Below are positions 8,200 to 14,517 of a stretch of 35,378 bases of DNA, piece after piece (within the stretch, counting starts at the first letter, position 1; each line of letters begins with the position of its first letter). The notes under the pieces were generated by a model. It ran no database searches. It saw only the letters and a program-made list of their open reading frames with translations, and was not told the DNA's origin. Source of the stretch: Lachnospiraceae bacterium (GTDB lineage: Bacteria; Bacillota; Clostridia; Lachnospirales; Lachnospiraceae); contig WRAQ01000034.1 in assembly GCA_009780115.1 (NCBI GenBank), positions 1-35,378 on the forward strand, written 5' to 3'. Position numbers and translations under genes: made by a program.

Positions 8200-8228
8200 T
8201 TGATTTTTACCAGATTTTATGCTATTAT
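8200..8228 (+). promoter_or_regulatory. Sigma-A-type promoter of the FliD-like gene
   Basis: TTGATT (8200-8205), a 17-base spacer and TATTAT (8223-8228), preceded by TGC in extended -10 position. Transcription would start near 8235, about 100 bases before the start codon at 8336, leaving a leader with two hairpins. Confidence 0.6.
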
Positions 8229-8274
8229 TAAGCAAATGACTTGAATATATTTCATAATTCAACTTATATGAAAA

Positions 8275-8312
8275 GCTATCTTGAAGAACAGGATAGCCGG
8301 CAAGGATAGCCG
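8275..8312 (+). promoter_or_regulatory. Leader hairpins with alternative 3' arms upstream of the FliD-like gene
   Basis: GCTATCTTG (8275-8283) pairs with CAGGATAGC (8289-8297) around an AAGAA loop, with one T-G wobble. Directly after it CGGC (8298-8301) pairs with GCCG (8309-8312). The sequence GGATAGCCG occurs twice, at 8291-8299 and 8304-8312, so the first arm could pair with either copy. The pair ends nine bases before the AAAGGAG ribosome binding site, so it could affect translation or mRNA stability. Function is not known. Confidence 0.45.
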
Positions 8313-8335
8313 CCCACAATCAAAGGAGTGAACAT

Positions 8336-9124
8336 ATGAAGATGGATATGACAGCTTTAACAGGATACAATACCAGAGGGGACTATTCGATGTTGCTCAA
8401 TAGCCTGCCAACCCGTTCAGGTGTTGCCGGCGGAGCCGCGAATCTTAATTTTCTTTCCGATCATGCCAGTATCAGAAACGGTAGTTACCGCAAACTGATG
8501 AACGCCTATTACGGCCCTGACCGGGACCGGGTTAATGGAATGGTCAATAGTTCTTTATCTACTTCAAGAGACAGCAGCAAACAGCTAAGAGATGTCCAGA
8601 ATAATGCGGACACATTAAAGAAATCAGCGGATGCTTTACTTGCAACCGGTTCGCGGTCAGTTTTTAGTGAAACGAATATCACCACCACAGATGACAAAGG
8701 TGTTAAAACAACTACAAGAGGGTTGGATACCGATGCTATTTTCAAAGCGGTTTCGACTTTTGTTAATGATTTCAATAATCTTATTGAAAAAGGCCGTGAA
8801 TCAAATACCTCAAGCATTACCTCTCGGATTAATTCATTGACCAATATGGCCAATGCCAACAAGAATCTGCTTGGCCAGGCAGGCATAACCGTAAATGCTG
8901 AAGGCAGGATGTCAATAGATGAAAATGCTTTCAAAAAGGCCAATATGTCGACAGTCCAATCATTATTCCATGGCACCGGCTCTTTCGCTTTTCAGGTTTC
9001 GGCCCAGTCTTCATTAATCGACTTTACCGCCGCAAATGAAGCAACAAGATCTAATACCTACAATGCCAGTGGAGGTTTTACTAATAATTTCTCCACCGGT
9101 AACATTTTTGGCTCCTTTTTCTAG
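8336..9124 (+). CDS. FliD (flagellar cap) C-terminus-like orphan protein
   Basis: The 262-residue protein has no cleavable signal peptide and no membrane segment. It is rich in Ser, Asn and Thr with long helical stretches. Residues of about 130-220 resemble the C-terminal region of FliD/HAP2: a VNDFNNLIEKG helix, an AGITVNAEGRMSIDENAFKKA segment like the FliD 'GI..d..G.l.lDe.kl..a' element, then VQSLFHG. It is much shorter than FliD (usually over 450 residues) and no flagellar gene lies nearby. The start is fixed by AAAGGAG eight bases upstream. It is a single-gene transcript between its own promoter and a strong terminator. It may be a structural or filament-associated protein that shares the FliD C-terminal motif; function is unknown. 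Confidence 0.7.
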   Translation: MKMDMTALTGYNTRGDYSMLLNSLPTRSGVAGGAANLNFLSDHASIRNGSYRKLMNAYYGPDRDRVNGMVNSSLSTSRDSSKQLRDVQNNADTLKKSADALLATGSRSVFSETNITTTDDKGVKTTTRGLDTDAIFKAVSTFVNDFNNLIEKGRESNTSSITSRINSLTNMANANKNLLGQAGITVNAEGRMSIDENAFKKANMSTVQSLFHGTGSFAFQVSAQSSLIDFTAANEATRSNTYNASGGFTNNFSTGNIFGSFF

Positions 9125-9155
9125 TAGTAATACATTGATTTTTTTCTTGAGAGAG

Positions 9156-9197
9156 TTGCATATCATAACACCTGTTATGTTATGCAATTCTTTTTTT
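9156..9197 (+). terminator. Rho-independent terminator after the FliD-like gene
   Basis: A near-perfect 15-base-pair stem (TTGCATA-T-CATAACA with TGTTATG-T-TATGCAA, one T-T mismatch), a two-base apex, then TTC and seven T. The stem also has A-rich sequence on its left, so partial activity on the other strand is possible. Confidence 0.85.
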
Positions 9198-9205
9198 ATT
9201 AATTC

Positions 9206-9262
9206 AGCCGCTTTTCGCAACAATTAATTAGCCATTTAGCCGCATTTAGCCACTTTTCGCAA
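9206..9262 (+). repeat. Short direct repeats immediately upstream of the rpsB promoter
   Basis: AGCCGCTTTTCGCAA (9206-9220) recurs as AGCCACTTTTCGCAA (9248-9262), 42 bases apart, which is four helical turns. Between them lie further ATTTAGCC units (around 9234-9251). The second copy ends seven bases before the -35 box. These could be activator or upstream-element sites or simple sequence duplication. Confidence 0.5.
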
Positions 9263-9269
9263 AATCTTC

Positions 9270-9298
9270 TTGTCTAGCCTTTATTTTTGTGTTATAAT
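9270..9298 (+). promoter_or_regulatory. Sigma-A-type promoter of rpsB-tsf
   Basis: TTGTCT (9270-9275), a 17-base spacer and a perfect TATAAT (9293-9298). Expected transcription start is near 9305, giving a leader of about 190 bases before the rpsB ATG at 9498. Confidence 0.8.
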
Positions 9299-9409
9299 CC
9301 GAATGTTGTGAAAAAAACACGTTGCAAGATTAACTTTCTGGTGTCCAACATGAAGAGTAATTCTAAGGTGCAAAAGACTGCATTTAAAAATTATTAGTAC
9401 TTCATGACT

Positions 9410-9436
9410 GAAGAATGCTGCTTCGCATCATTCTTC
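9410..9436 (+). promoter_or_regulatory. Stem-loop in the rpsB leader
   Basis: GAAGAATG (9410-9417) pairs with CATTCTTC (9429-9436). The inside extends as TGC-TTC-GCA after one C-T mismatch. No T-run follows, so it is not a terminator. It sits in an unusually long untranslated leader and could be a ribosomal protein S2 autoregulatory element, by analogy with other r-protein leaders; that is inference. Confidence 0.45.
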
Positions 9437-9497
9437 TAATGTTTGGATGGAAAGCGGAAATTACTGTAGCGGAAGAACAAACCAAATGGAGGTAAAC

Positions 9498-10310
9498 ATG
9501 AGCGTTATATCAATGAAACAATTACTTGAAGCCGGTGTGCATTTTGGCCACCAAACCAGAAGATGGAACCCCAAAATGGCTCCTTACATCTTCACCGAAA
9601 GAAACGGAATCCACATCATCGACCTGCAGAAGTCGGTCGGAAAAGTTGACGAAGCCTACCGGGCAATTTTCGAAGTAGCCTCACAGGGCGGTACAATTCT
9701 CTTCGTCGGAACCAAAAAGCAAGCTCAAGATGCGATTAAAACCGAAGCTGAACGTTGCGGTATGTTTTATGTAAGTGAAAGATGGCTTGGCGGAATGCTG
9801 ACCAATTTCAAAACTATTCAAAGCCGGATTGAAAGGCTGAAAGCCATTGAAAAAATGGAAAAAGACGGTACCTTTGATATTTTACCGAAAAAAGAAGTTA
9901 TTGCAATCAAAAAAGAGTGGGAAAAACTTGAAAAGAACTTAGGCGGCCTTAAGGAAATGAGACGGGTGCCTGATGCGATTTTCGTTGTTGACCCGAAAAA
10001 AGAAAGAATATGTGTCCAGGAAGCTCATTCTCTTGGTGTCACCTTAATTGGTATTGGTGATACTAACTGTGACCCTGAAGAACTTGATTTCATTATCCCT
10101 GGTAATGATGATGCGATTCGCGCCGTGAAATTAATTGTTTCCAAGATGGCTGATGCGGTTATCGAAGCAAACCAAGGTGCCGAAGCTTTAACCGCTATGA
10201 AAGAAGCATCTGAAAAACCGGAAGCCGCCGAAGAAGCCCCTGTTTCTGAAGAAGCGCCGGCCGCTAAAGTATTAGATATAGAAGAAATAGTTGCGGAAGC
10301 CGCTGAATAA
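9498..10310 (+). CDS. rpsB: 30S ribosomal protein S2
   Basis: The 270-residue protein is S2, which binds 16S rRNA on the back of the small subunit late in assembly. Typical stretches are [22 protein letters not shown] near the N-terminus, [37 protein letters not shown] and [21 protein letters not shown] Glu/Ala/Pro-rich tail of about 40 residues follows, as in many Clostridia. I place the start at 9498, behind GGAGG with a seven-base spacing, rather than at an in-frame ATG 51 bases upstream, because S2 proteins begin at this position. It is followed by tsf, the usual order, with a 170-base gap that shows no clear terminator. Confidence 0.98.
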   Translation: MSVISMKQLLEAGVHFGHQTRRWNPKMAPYIFTERNGIHIIDLQKSVGKVDEAYRAIFEVASQGGTILFVGTKKQAQDAIKTEAERCGMFYVSERWLGGMLTNFKTIQSRIERLKAIEKMEKDGTFDILPKKEVIAIKKEWEKLEKNLGGLKEMRRVPDAIFVVDPKKERICVQEAHSLGVTLIGIGDTNCDPEELDFIIPGNDDAIRAVKLIVSKMADAVIEANQGAEALTAMKEASEKPEAAEEAPVSEEAPAAKVLDIEEIVAEAAE

Positions 10311-10480
10311 AGATATGGTGCCGGGCAAAAGCTTGAAACTAAAGAAAATTTTTATGACAGTAGAGTATACCGCTTAAGAAAAACTAGACTTCATATGGCA
10401 AATTTTACATTAAACGAATCATAGATTCCAAGGTCAAAGTTTGCAGATAATAGAAATTATGAAAATGAAAGGAATTAAAG

Positions 10481-11425
10481 ATGGAAATAACAGCAGGAAT
10501 GGTAAAAGAATTACGTGAACTCTCCGGCGCCGGAATGATGGACTGTAAAAAAGCTCTGGGTGAGTGCAACGGAAATATAGAAGAAGCGATGGAATATTTA
10601 CGGAAGAATGGCCAGGCAAAAGCAGAAAAGAAAGCCAGCCGGATAGCCGCTGAAGGTTTATGCCGGGTAGCCCGGAAATCAGACACAGTCGCTGCGGTGG
10701 TCGAAGTTAATTCAGAGACTGACTTTGTCGCAAAAAATGAAGAGTTCCAGGAATTTGTCATGAACGTTGCCGAACAGGCAACCGAAACAAATGCAACTGA
10801 TATTGATACTTTCCTTGCCGAAGCCTGGAAAGTTGACAATTCAAAAACGATTAAAGATGCATTAGTGGAAAAAGTCGCCCGGATTGGCGAGAACTTGAAT
10901 ATCCGCCGTTTTGAAAAAGTAGTAGCAACGGACGGAATGGTTGCAACTTATGTCCATGGCGGCGGCAAGATTGGTGTTATCATTGAAGCTAAAACGGATG
11001 TGATAAATGATAGTATCAAAGATGCTTTAACCAATTTGGCAATGCAGATTGCAGCAATGTCACCGCTTCATGTTTCAACTGATGAAATTTCAGAAGAATA
11101 TAAAGAAAAAGAAAAAGAAATTTTACTGGCACAGGCATTACTTGAAAACTCACAGTTACCGGCTGAAAAGCAAAAATCACAGGAAATCATCGAAAAAATG
11201 ATGGTTGGCCGTTTGGCAAAACAGCTCAAAGAAATTTGCTTGTTAGAGCAAGTTTATGTCAGGGCCGATGATGGCAAACAGACAGTCGGCCAATATGTTG
11301 CCGCTACTGCCAAGGAAAATAATGCAAATCTTACGGTTAAACGTTTCATCCGTTTTGAAACCGGCGAAGGCCTCGAAAAGAGAGAAGAAGACTTTGCCGC
11401 CGAAGTAGCAAAACAAATGGGATAA
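10481..11425 (+). CDS. tsf: Elongation factor Ts
   Basis: The 314-residue protein is EF-Ts, the guanine nucleotide exchange factor that regenerates EF-Tu-GTP in the cytoplasm. It opens with the UBA-like domain (VKELRELSGAGMMDCKKAL, EAMEYLRKNGQAKA) and contains the signature NSETDFVAKNEEF that contacts the EF-Tu Mg2+/switch region. The core/dimerisation domain follows, with IEAKTDV and AMQIAAMSPLHVS. Start ATG lies seven bases after AAAGGA. It is co-transcribed with rpsB and ends just before a rho-independent terminator. Length is slightly above the common 290-300 residues but ordinary for Clostridia. Confidence 0.98.
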   Translation: MEITAGMVKELRELSGAGMMDCKKALGECNGNIEEAMEYLRKNGQAKAEKKASRIAAEGLCRVARKSDTVAAVVEVNSETDFVAKNEEFQEFVMNVAEQATETNATDIDTFLAEAWKVDNSKTIKDALVEKVARIGENLNIRRFEKVVATDGMVATYVHGGGKIGVIIEAKTDVINDSIKDALTNLAMQIAAMSPLHVSTDEISEEYKEKEKEILLAQALLENSQLPAEKQKSQEIIEKMMVGRLAKQLKEICLLEQVYVRADDGKQTVGQYVAATAKENNANLTVKRFIRFETGEGLEKREEDFAAEVAKQMG

Positions 11426-11450
11426 AAAAATTTTCATTGCAATGATTTAA

Positions 11451-11491
11451 AACACCGTTCTTAAGCTGCGTGCGAAAAAACGGTGTTTTTT
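11451..11491 (+). terminator. Rho-independent terminator after tsf
   Basis: AACACCGTT (11451-11459) pairs with AACGGTGTT (11479-11487), followed by a T-run to 11491. The loop is long (19 bases). It closes the rpsB-tsf transcript. Confidence 0.8.
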
Positions 11492-11518
11492 AATGCGAAA
11501 ATTAGTATCAACAGAAAA

Positions 11519-11547
11519 TTGCATATTCCGGCCCGATGTGTTATGAT
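11519..11547 (+). promoter_or_regulatory. Sigma-A-type promoter of the MORN/O-acetyltransferase operon
   Basis: TTGCAT (11519-11524), a 17-base spacer and TATGAT (11542-11547), preceded by TGTG-like bases. Expected start is near 11554, about 80 bases before the preferred start codon at 11636. Confidence 0.6.
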
Positions 11548-11635
11548 TTTGGTATTACCATTTATAGCTAAAATAGTTCAAAAATCAATGTTTTGCAATG
11601 TTTTTTGCAACAATAGTGCAAACATGAGGTGTAGG

Positions 11636-12355
11636 ATGGGCAAATCACTAAAGATAATGATAACGGTGACGATAATAACCGTAGTCGCACTTTTTGCCGC
11701 CTATGCTCTTGGCGCAATCGGCGGCGATAGTCTGAAAGAAGTTTTCCATGAAGATTTTAATGAATTTAATTACACCGGCGACCTAAGGAATGGCCGTTTC
11801 ACCGGCCATGGTTTGATGACTTTTATTAATGGCGGCCATTTTGAAGGTGATTTTAGCGTTGGCCGTTTTGCCGGTGCAGGGAATTATATTGGTAATAATA
11901 ATAACTGGAGTTTTAAAGGAAACTTTGCTGAAGGCCAAATTGTTAGCGGGGATTTCAAGTTCAACAATAATGATATTAAGTACGAACGCGGTGAAACAAA
12001 TGATGTTTTCACGGGACAGTCGTGGCGGTATGAAGGTTTTCTAGGTGACAGCGGCCAAAATGGTGCCGGGACATTCACTTTTCCGGACGGGTCGGTATAT
12101 ACCGGCGGTTTTGTTAACGGTTTGGCCGAAGGGCAGGGTACATATACATTGGGAAGTGGTGCAGTTGTATACCAAGGTACATTTGCTGCCGGACAGTTTG
12201 ATGGAAATGGCTCATACTTTAGCCCGGAAGGCTGGTCATATGAGGGAGAGTTCAAAGATGGCCTTTTTGACGGCGTGGGCATCCTTACCAACGGGGATGA
12301 AGTGATTCACGGAATATGGGAAGAAGGGATACAGGTGACTCGTTATGCGGATTAA
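11636..12355 (+). CDS. Membrane-anchored MORN-repeat protein
   Basis: The 239-residue protein has one N-terminal membrane segment (about residues 5-28, IMITVTIITVVALFAAYALGA) and then six to eight MORN repeats of about 22 residues, such as YTGDLRNGRFTGHG, YTGGFVNGLAEGQGTY, YQGTFAAGQFDGNGSY and YEGEFKDGLFDGVG. MORN repeats form elongated beta-structures that bind proteins or lipids. The topology suggests an anchored protein with the repeats outside the cell. I start it at 11636, after AGGTGTAGG and downstream of the promoter; in-frame upstream ATGs exist (11624 and 11483), but the latter lies inside the tsf terminator. It overlaps the O-acetyltransferase gene by 11 bases, so the two products probably work together on the cell surface. 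Specific function is unknown. Confidence 0.85.
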   Translation: MGKSLKIMITVTIITVVALFAAYALGAIGGDSLKEVFHEDFNEFNYTGDLRNGRFTGHGLMTFINGGHFEGDFSVGRFAGAGNYIGNNNNWSFKGNFAEGQIVSGDFKFNNNDIKYERGETNDVFTGQSWRYEGFLGDSGQNGAGTFTFPDGSVYTGGFVNGLAEGQGTYTLGSGAVVYQGTFAAGQFDGNGSYFSPEGWSYEGEFKDGLFDGVGILTNGDEVIHGIWEEGIQVTRYAD

Positions 12356-14321
12356 ATGGTTTGCTGCGGTACGTGCTTATGGTCTTTTCCTTGTTCTTGG
12401 TTATCATTTATTTTACGATTATTTTCCCGGCGGTTTTCTTGGTGTTGATATCTTCTTCACCTTTTCGGGTTTCCTTATTACCGCCCTTATTATTGAAGAA
12501 GTTTGGAAAAGGGATTTATTCGCCTTGTTTAAATTTTACAAACGGCGGGCGCAACGGATATTGATTCCTCTTTATCTTGCCGTTATTTTTACCCTGCCGT
12601 TTTTATTATTAGCCTCACCTGATTTGTCCGTTGGGATAACGAAGCAAGTTTCATCGGCCCTTGGTTTGGTCATGAACTGGATGCAAATAGTAACCGGCGG
12701 AAGTTATGAATCAAGTTTACTTCCCCAGGTATATATTCATACTTGGTCATTGGCGCTAGAGATGCAGTTTTATCTGGTTTGGGGGTTAATATGCGCAGTC
12801 CTTGCCCTGTTTGCGAAAGCTATTTTTGCTGATGAAAGCAAAAAAGTTTTTATATGCTTCAGGTCTTTGGTTTTGATAGTATCCGGCATTTTTGCCGTCT
12901 GCTCATACTTATATTTGCAAAATATGTACAATAGCGATGTTTCACTTGATGCGATTTATTTTAATACCTTTGCCCGCTCAATGCCTTTCTTTATTGGCTC
13001 GTTTGCCGCCGCAATATGGGGGGTGGAACATCAGAAAGAAAGAACAGCAGGTTGGCAGCCGAAACATATTAAACTTGCCGTATTTGGTGCGATTATAATT
13101 ACCCTAGGTTTCGCTGCTGTGATATTTTATGATTCCATCCAATACAAGTTTGCCGATGAATTTATTTATCATTACGGTTTCTTACTTACTTCACTTTTGA
13201 CAGTCGGGCTTATTTATGGAACTCACGCTTTGCATTGCCTGACTCCGCCGGAGAAAGATGAACCACGCCTGCTTCGGGGGGCTGCTGATGTATCATATGA
13301 TGCATACTTGTTTCATTGGCCGCTCTATGTCGTTTTTTCGACCTTATTTATTAATAATTTAATTGCTTCATTAGTAACCCTTACTTTGACTTTCATCTTG
13401 TCTGCCCTGATGTTCTATAAAGCTGAGCGGGTCTTTATCCCTTCGGGGCATGAGAGCGGTTTGAAGAACAAAGGTTTTGTAACCGCGGTTGTTACCGGCT
13501 CATTAGTTGTTGCGCTGATTCTTAATGCCGTTGTTTTATTCCGCGCTCCGGCGATTACCAGCATTGAAACTGATTTTGCGATTAGTTATGTCAAACAGGA
13601 TGCCGACAATATTGCCGCCCTTGAGCGGAAAGTGCAGAATATATCCGGACAGCCGGTTCTTTATGATATTGGCCGGCCGCTTATAATGAATCTATTAACC
13701 GAAAGCGAAGCGGTTAGTGCCCCTGAGCCAAACCTAACGCAAACGGAAACAGTAGAACAAGTACCGGAAGTACTTGCCCCGCCGCCGGAACCAGCCCCGC
13801 TGCAATTAAGTGTCAGCGGGGGTGTGACGGTCATCGGCGATTCGGTACCGCTCGGGGCGGCCCCGGCAATGCAGGATTTAATTCCCGATTGTGTTGTTGA
13901 AGCCGAAGTCGGGCGGCCGGTCAGGGATGGTAATGGTATTCTGACTGATTTGCAAAATCGCGGTGAATTACGTGAATTCGTTGTTATTGCGCTTGGTACT
14001 AACGGGGCAAACAATTACGAAAAGTTATTTAATGAAATGATCGAAACTTTGAATCCCGGGCACAAATTGATTTTCGTTACCCCTTTTGACGGGCGGGCGA
14101 ATGACAATTCAAAGCTTACTAATGCAACGGCGGAATGGATGCGGGGATTACCGGATACTTATGATTTTATTACAATTGCCGACTGGAATAATACGATTAG
14201 TTCACAGGTAAATCTTTTAGCTTCAGACAAAGTACATATGGGCGGGAAATCGTCGTCAGGTATATATGCTAACTGTGTGGCCGATGCAATCAACAGTGCC
14301 GCGCAGAAGCCGGCGAAGTAG
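12345..14321 (+). CDS. OatA-like membrane O-acetyltransferase (acyltransferase-3 plus SGNH domain)
   Basis: The 658-residue protein has an N-terminal multi-spanning acyltransferase-3 domain (about 1-400, 10-11 membrane helices) with the R-x10-H motif (R10, H21). A Pro/Glu-rich linker (about 445-485) follows, then an extracellular SGNH hydrolase-like domain (about 490-655) with IGDSVPLG (nucleophile S500), ALGTNG, and the D628-x-x-H631 pair. This is the architecture of OatA/OafB-type enzymes: acetyl groups pass through the membrane domain and the SGNH domain places them on peptidoglycan MurNAc or a surface polysaccharide, often giving lysozyme resistance. It overlaps the MORN gene by 11 bases (start ATGCGG at 12345). 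The acceptor cannot be read from sequence. Confidence 0.92.
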   Translation: MRIKWFAAVRAYGLFLVLGYHLFYDYFPGGFLGVDIFFTFSGFLITALIIEEVWKRDLFALFKFYKRRAQRILIPLYLAVIFTLPFLLLASPDLSVGITKQVSSALGLVMNWMQIVTGGSYESSLLPQVYIHTWSLALEMQFYLVWGLICAVLALFAKAIFADESKKVFICFRSLVLIVSGIFAVCSYLYLQNMYNSDVSLDAIYFNTFARSMPFFIGSFAAAIWGVEHQKERTAGWQPKHIKLAVFGAIIITLGFAAVIFYDSIQYKFADEFIYHYGFLLTSLLTVGLIYGTHALHCLTPPEKDEPRLLRGAADVSYDAYLFHWPLYVVFSTLFINNLIASLVTLTLTFILSALMFYKAERVFIPSGHESGLKNKGFVTAVVTGSLVVALILNAVVLFRAPAITSIETDFAISYVKQDADNIAALERKVQNISGQPVLYDIGRPLIMNLLTESEAVSAPEPNLTQTETVEQVPEVLAPPPEPAPLQLSVSGGVTVIGDSVPLGAAPAMQDLIPDCVVEAEVGRPVRDGNGILTDLQNRGELREFVVIALGTNGANNYEKLFNEMIETLNPGHKLIFVTPFDGRANDNSKLTNATAEWMRGLPDTYDFITIADWNNTISSQVNLLASDKVHMGGKSSSGIYANCVADAINSAAQKPAK

Positions 14322-14405
14322 TCGTTACTGTTCACGGCAAACCGCCCACACAATAATGATGCAATTCACTTTAGAAACTTTTCATATTTTTTTCGATTGA
14401 TTTTA

Positions 14406-14433
14406 TGGACAAATTTTTCAAAACCGATATAGT
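14406..14433 (+). promoter_or_regulatory. Possible sigma-A-type promoter of the adaptor/ABC operon
   Basis: TGGACA (14406-14411), a 16-base spacer and TATAGT (14428-14433). Matches are moderate. The expected start (about 14440) falls inside the inverted repeat at 14432-14475, so a regulator binding there would control it. Confidence 0.4.
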
Positions 14434-14475
14434 GGTATTATGAGGGACTCGTATATGAGAAGCTCATAATGCCAC
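14432..14475. repeat. 13-bp inverted repeat between the O-acetyltransferase and adaptor genes
   Basis: GTGGTATTATGAG (14432-14444) and CTCATAATGCCAC (14463-14475) are complementary except for one T-G wobble, around an 18-base loop. TTTTC follows. It could be a weak terminator for the O-acetyltransferase transcript, a 5'-leader hairpin, or an operator overlapping the putative -10 box. Confidence 0.6.
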
Positions 14476-14517
14476 TTTTCAATTTGCTCAAGATATTATG
14501 AAAGCATAGGAAACATA

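Noticed and set aside
8509-8976. 155-codon - strand open frame opposite the FliD-like gene
   Set aside because: The + strand gene has a promoter, strong ribosome binding site and terminator; the antisense frame has none.
11884-12291. Long - strand open frame (135 codons) opposite the MORN gene
   Set aside because: It is a shadow of the repetitive Gly/Tyr-rich MORN coding frame; no start signal and a composition mirroring the sense strand.
13661-14014. 117-codon - strand frame opposite the SGNH domain
   Set aside because: The sense frame carries catalytic motifs; the antisense product is Ser/Thr/Pro-rich shadow sequence.
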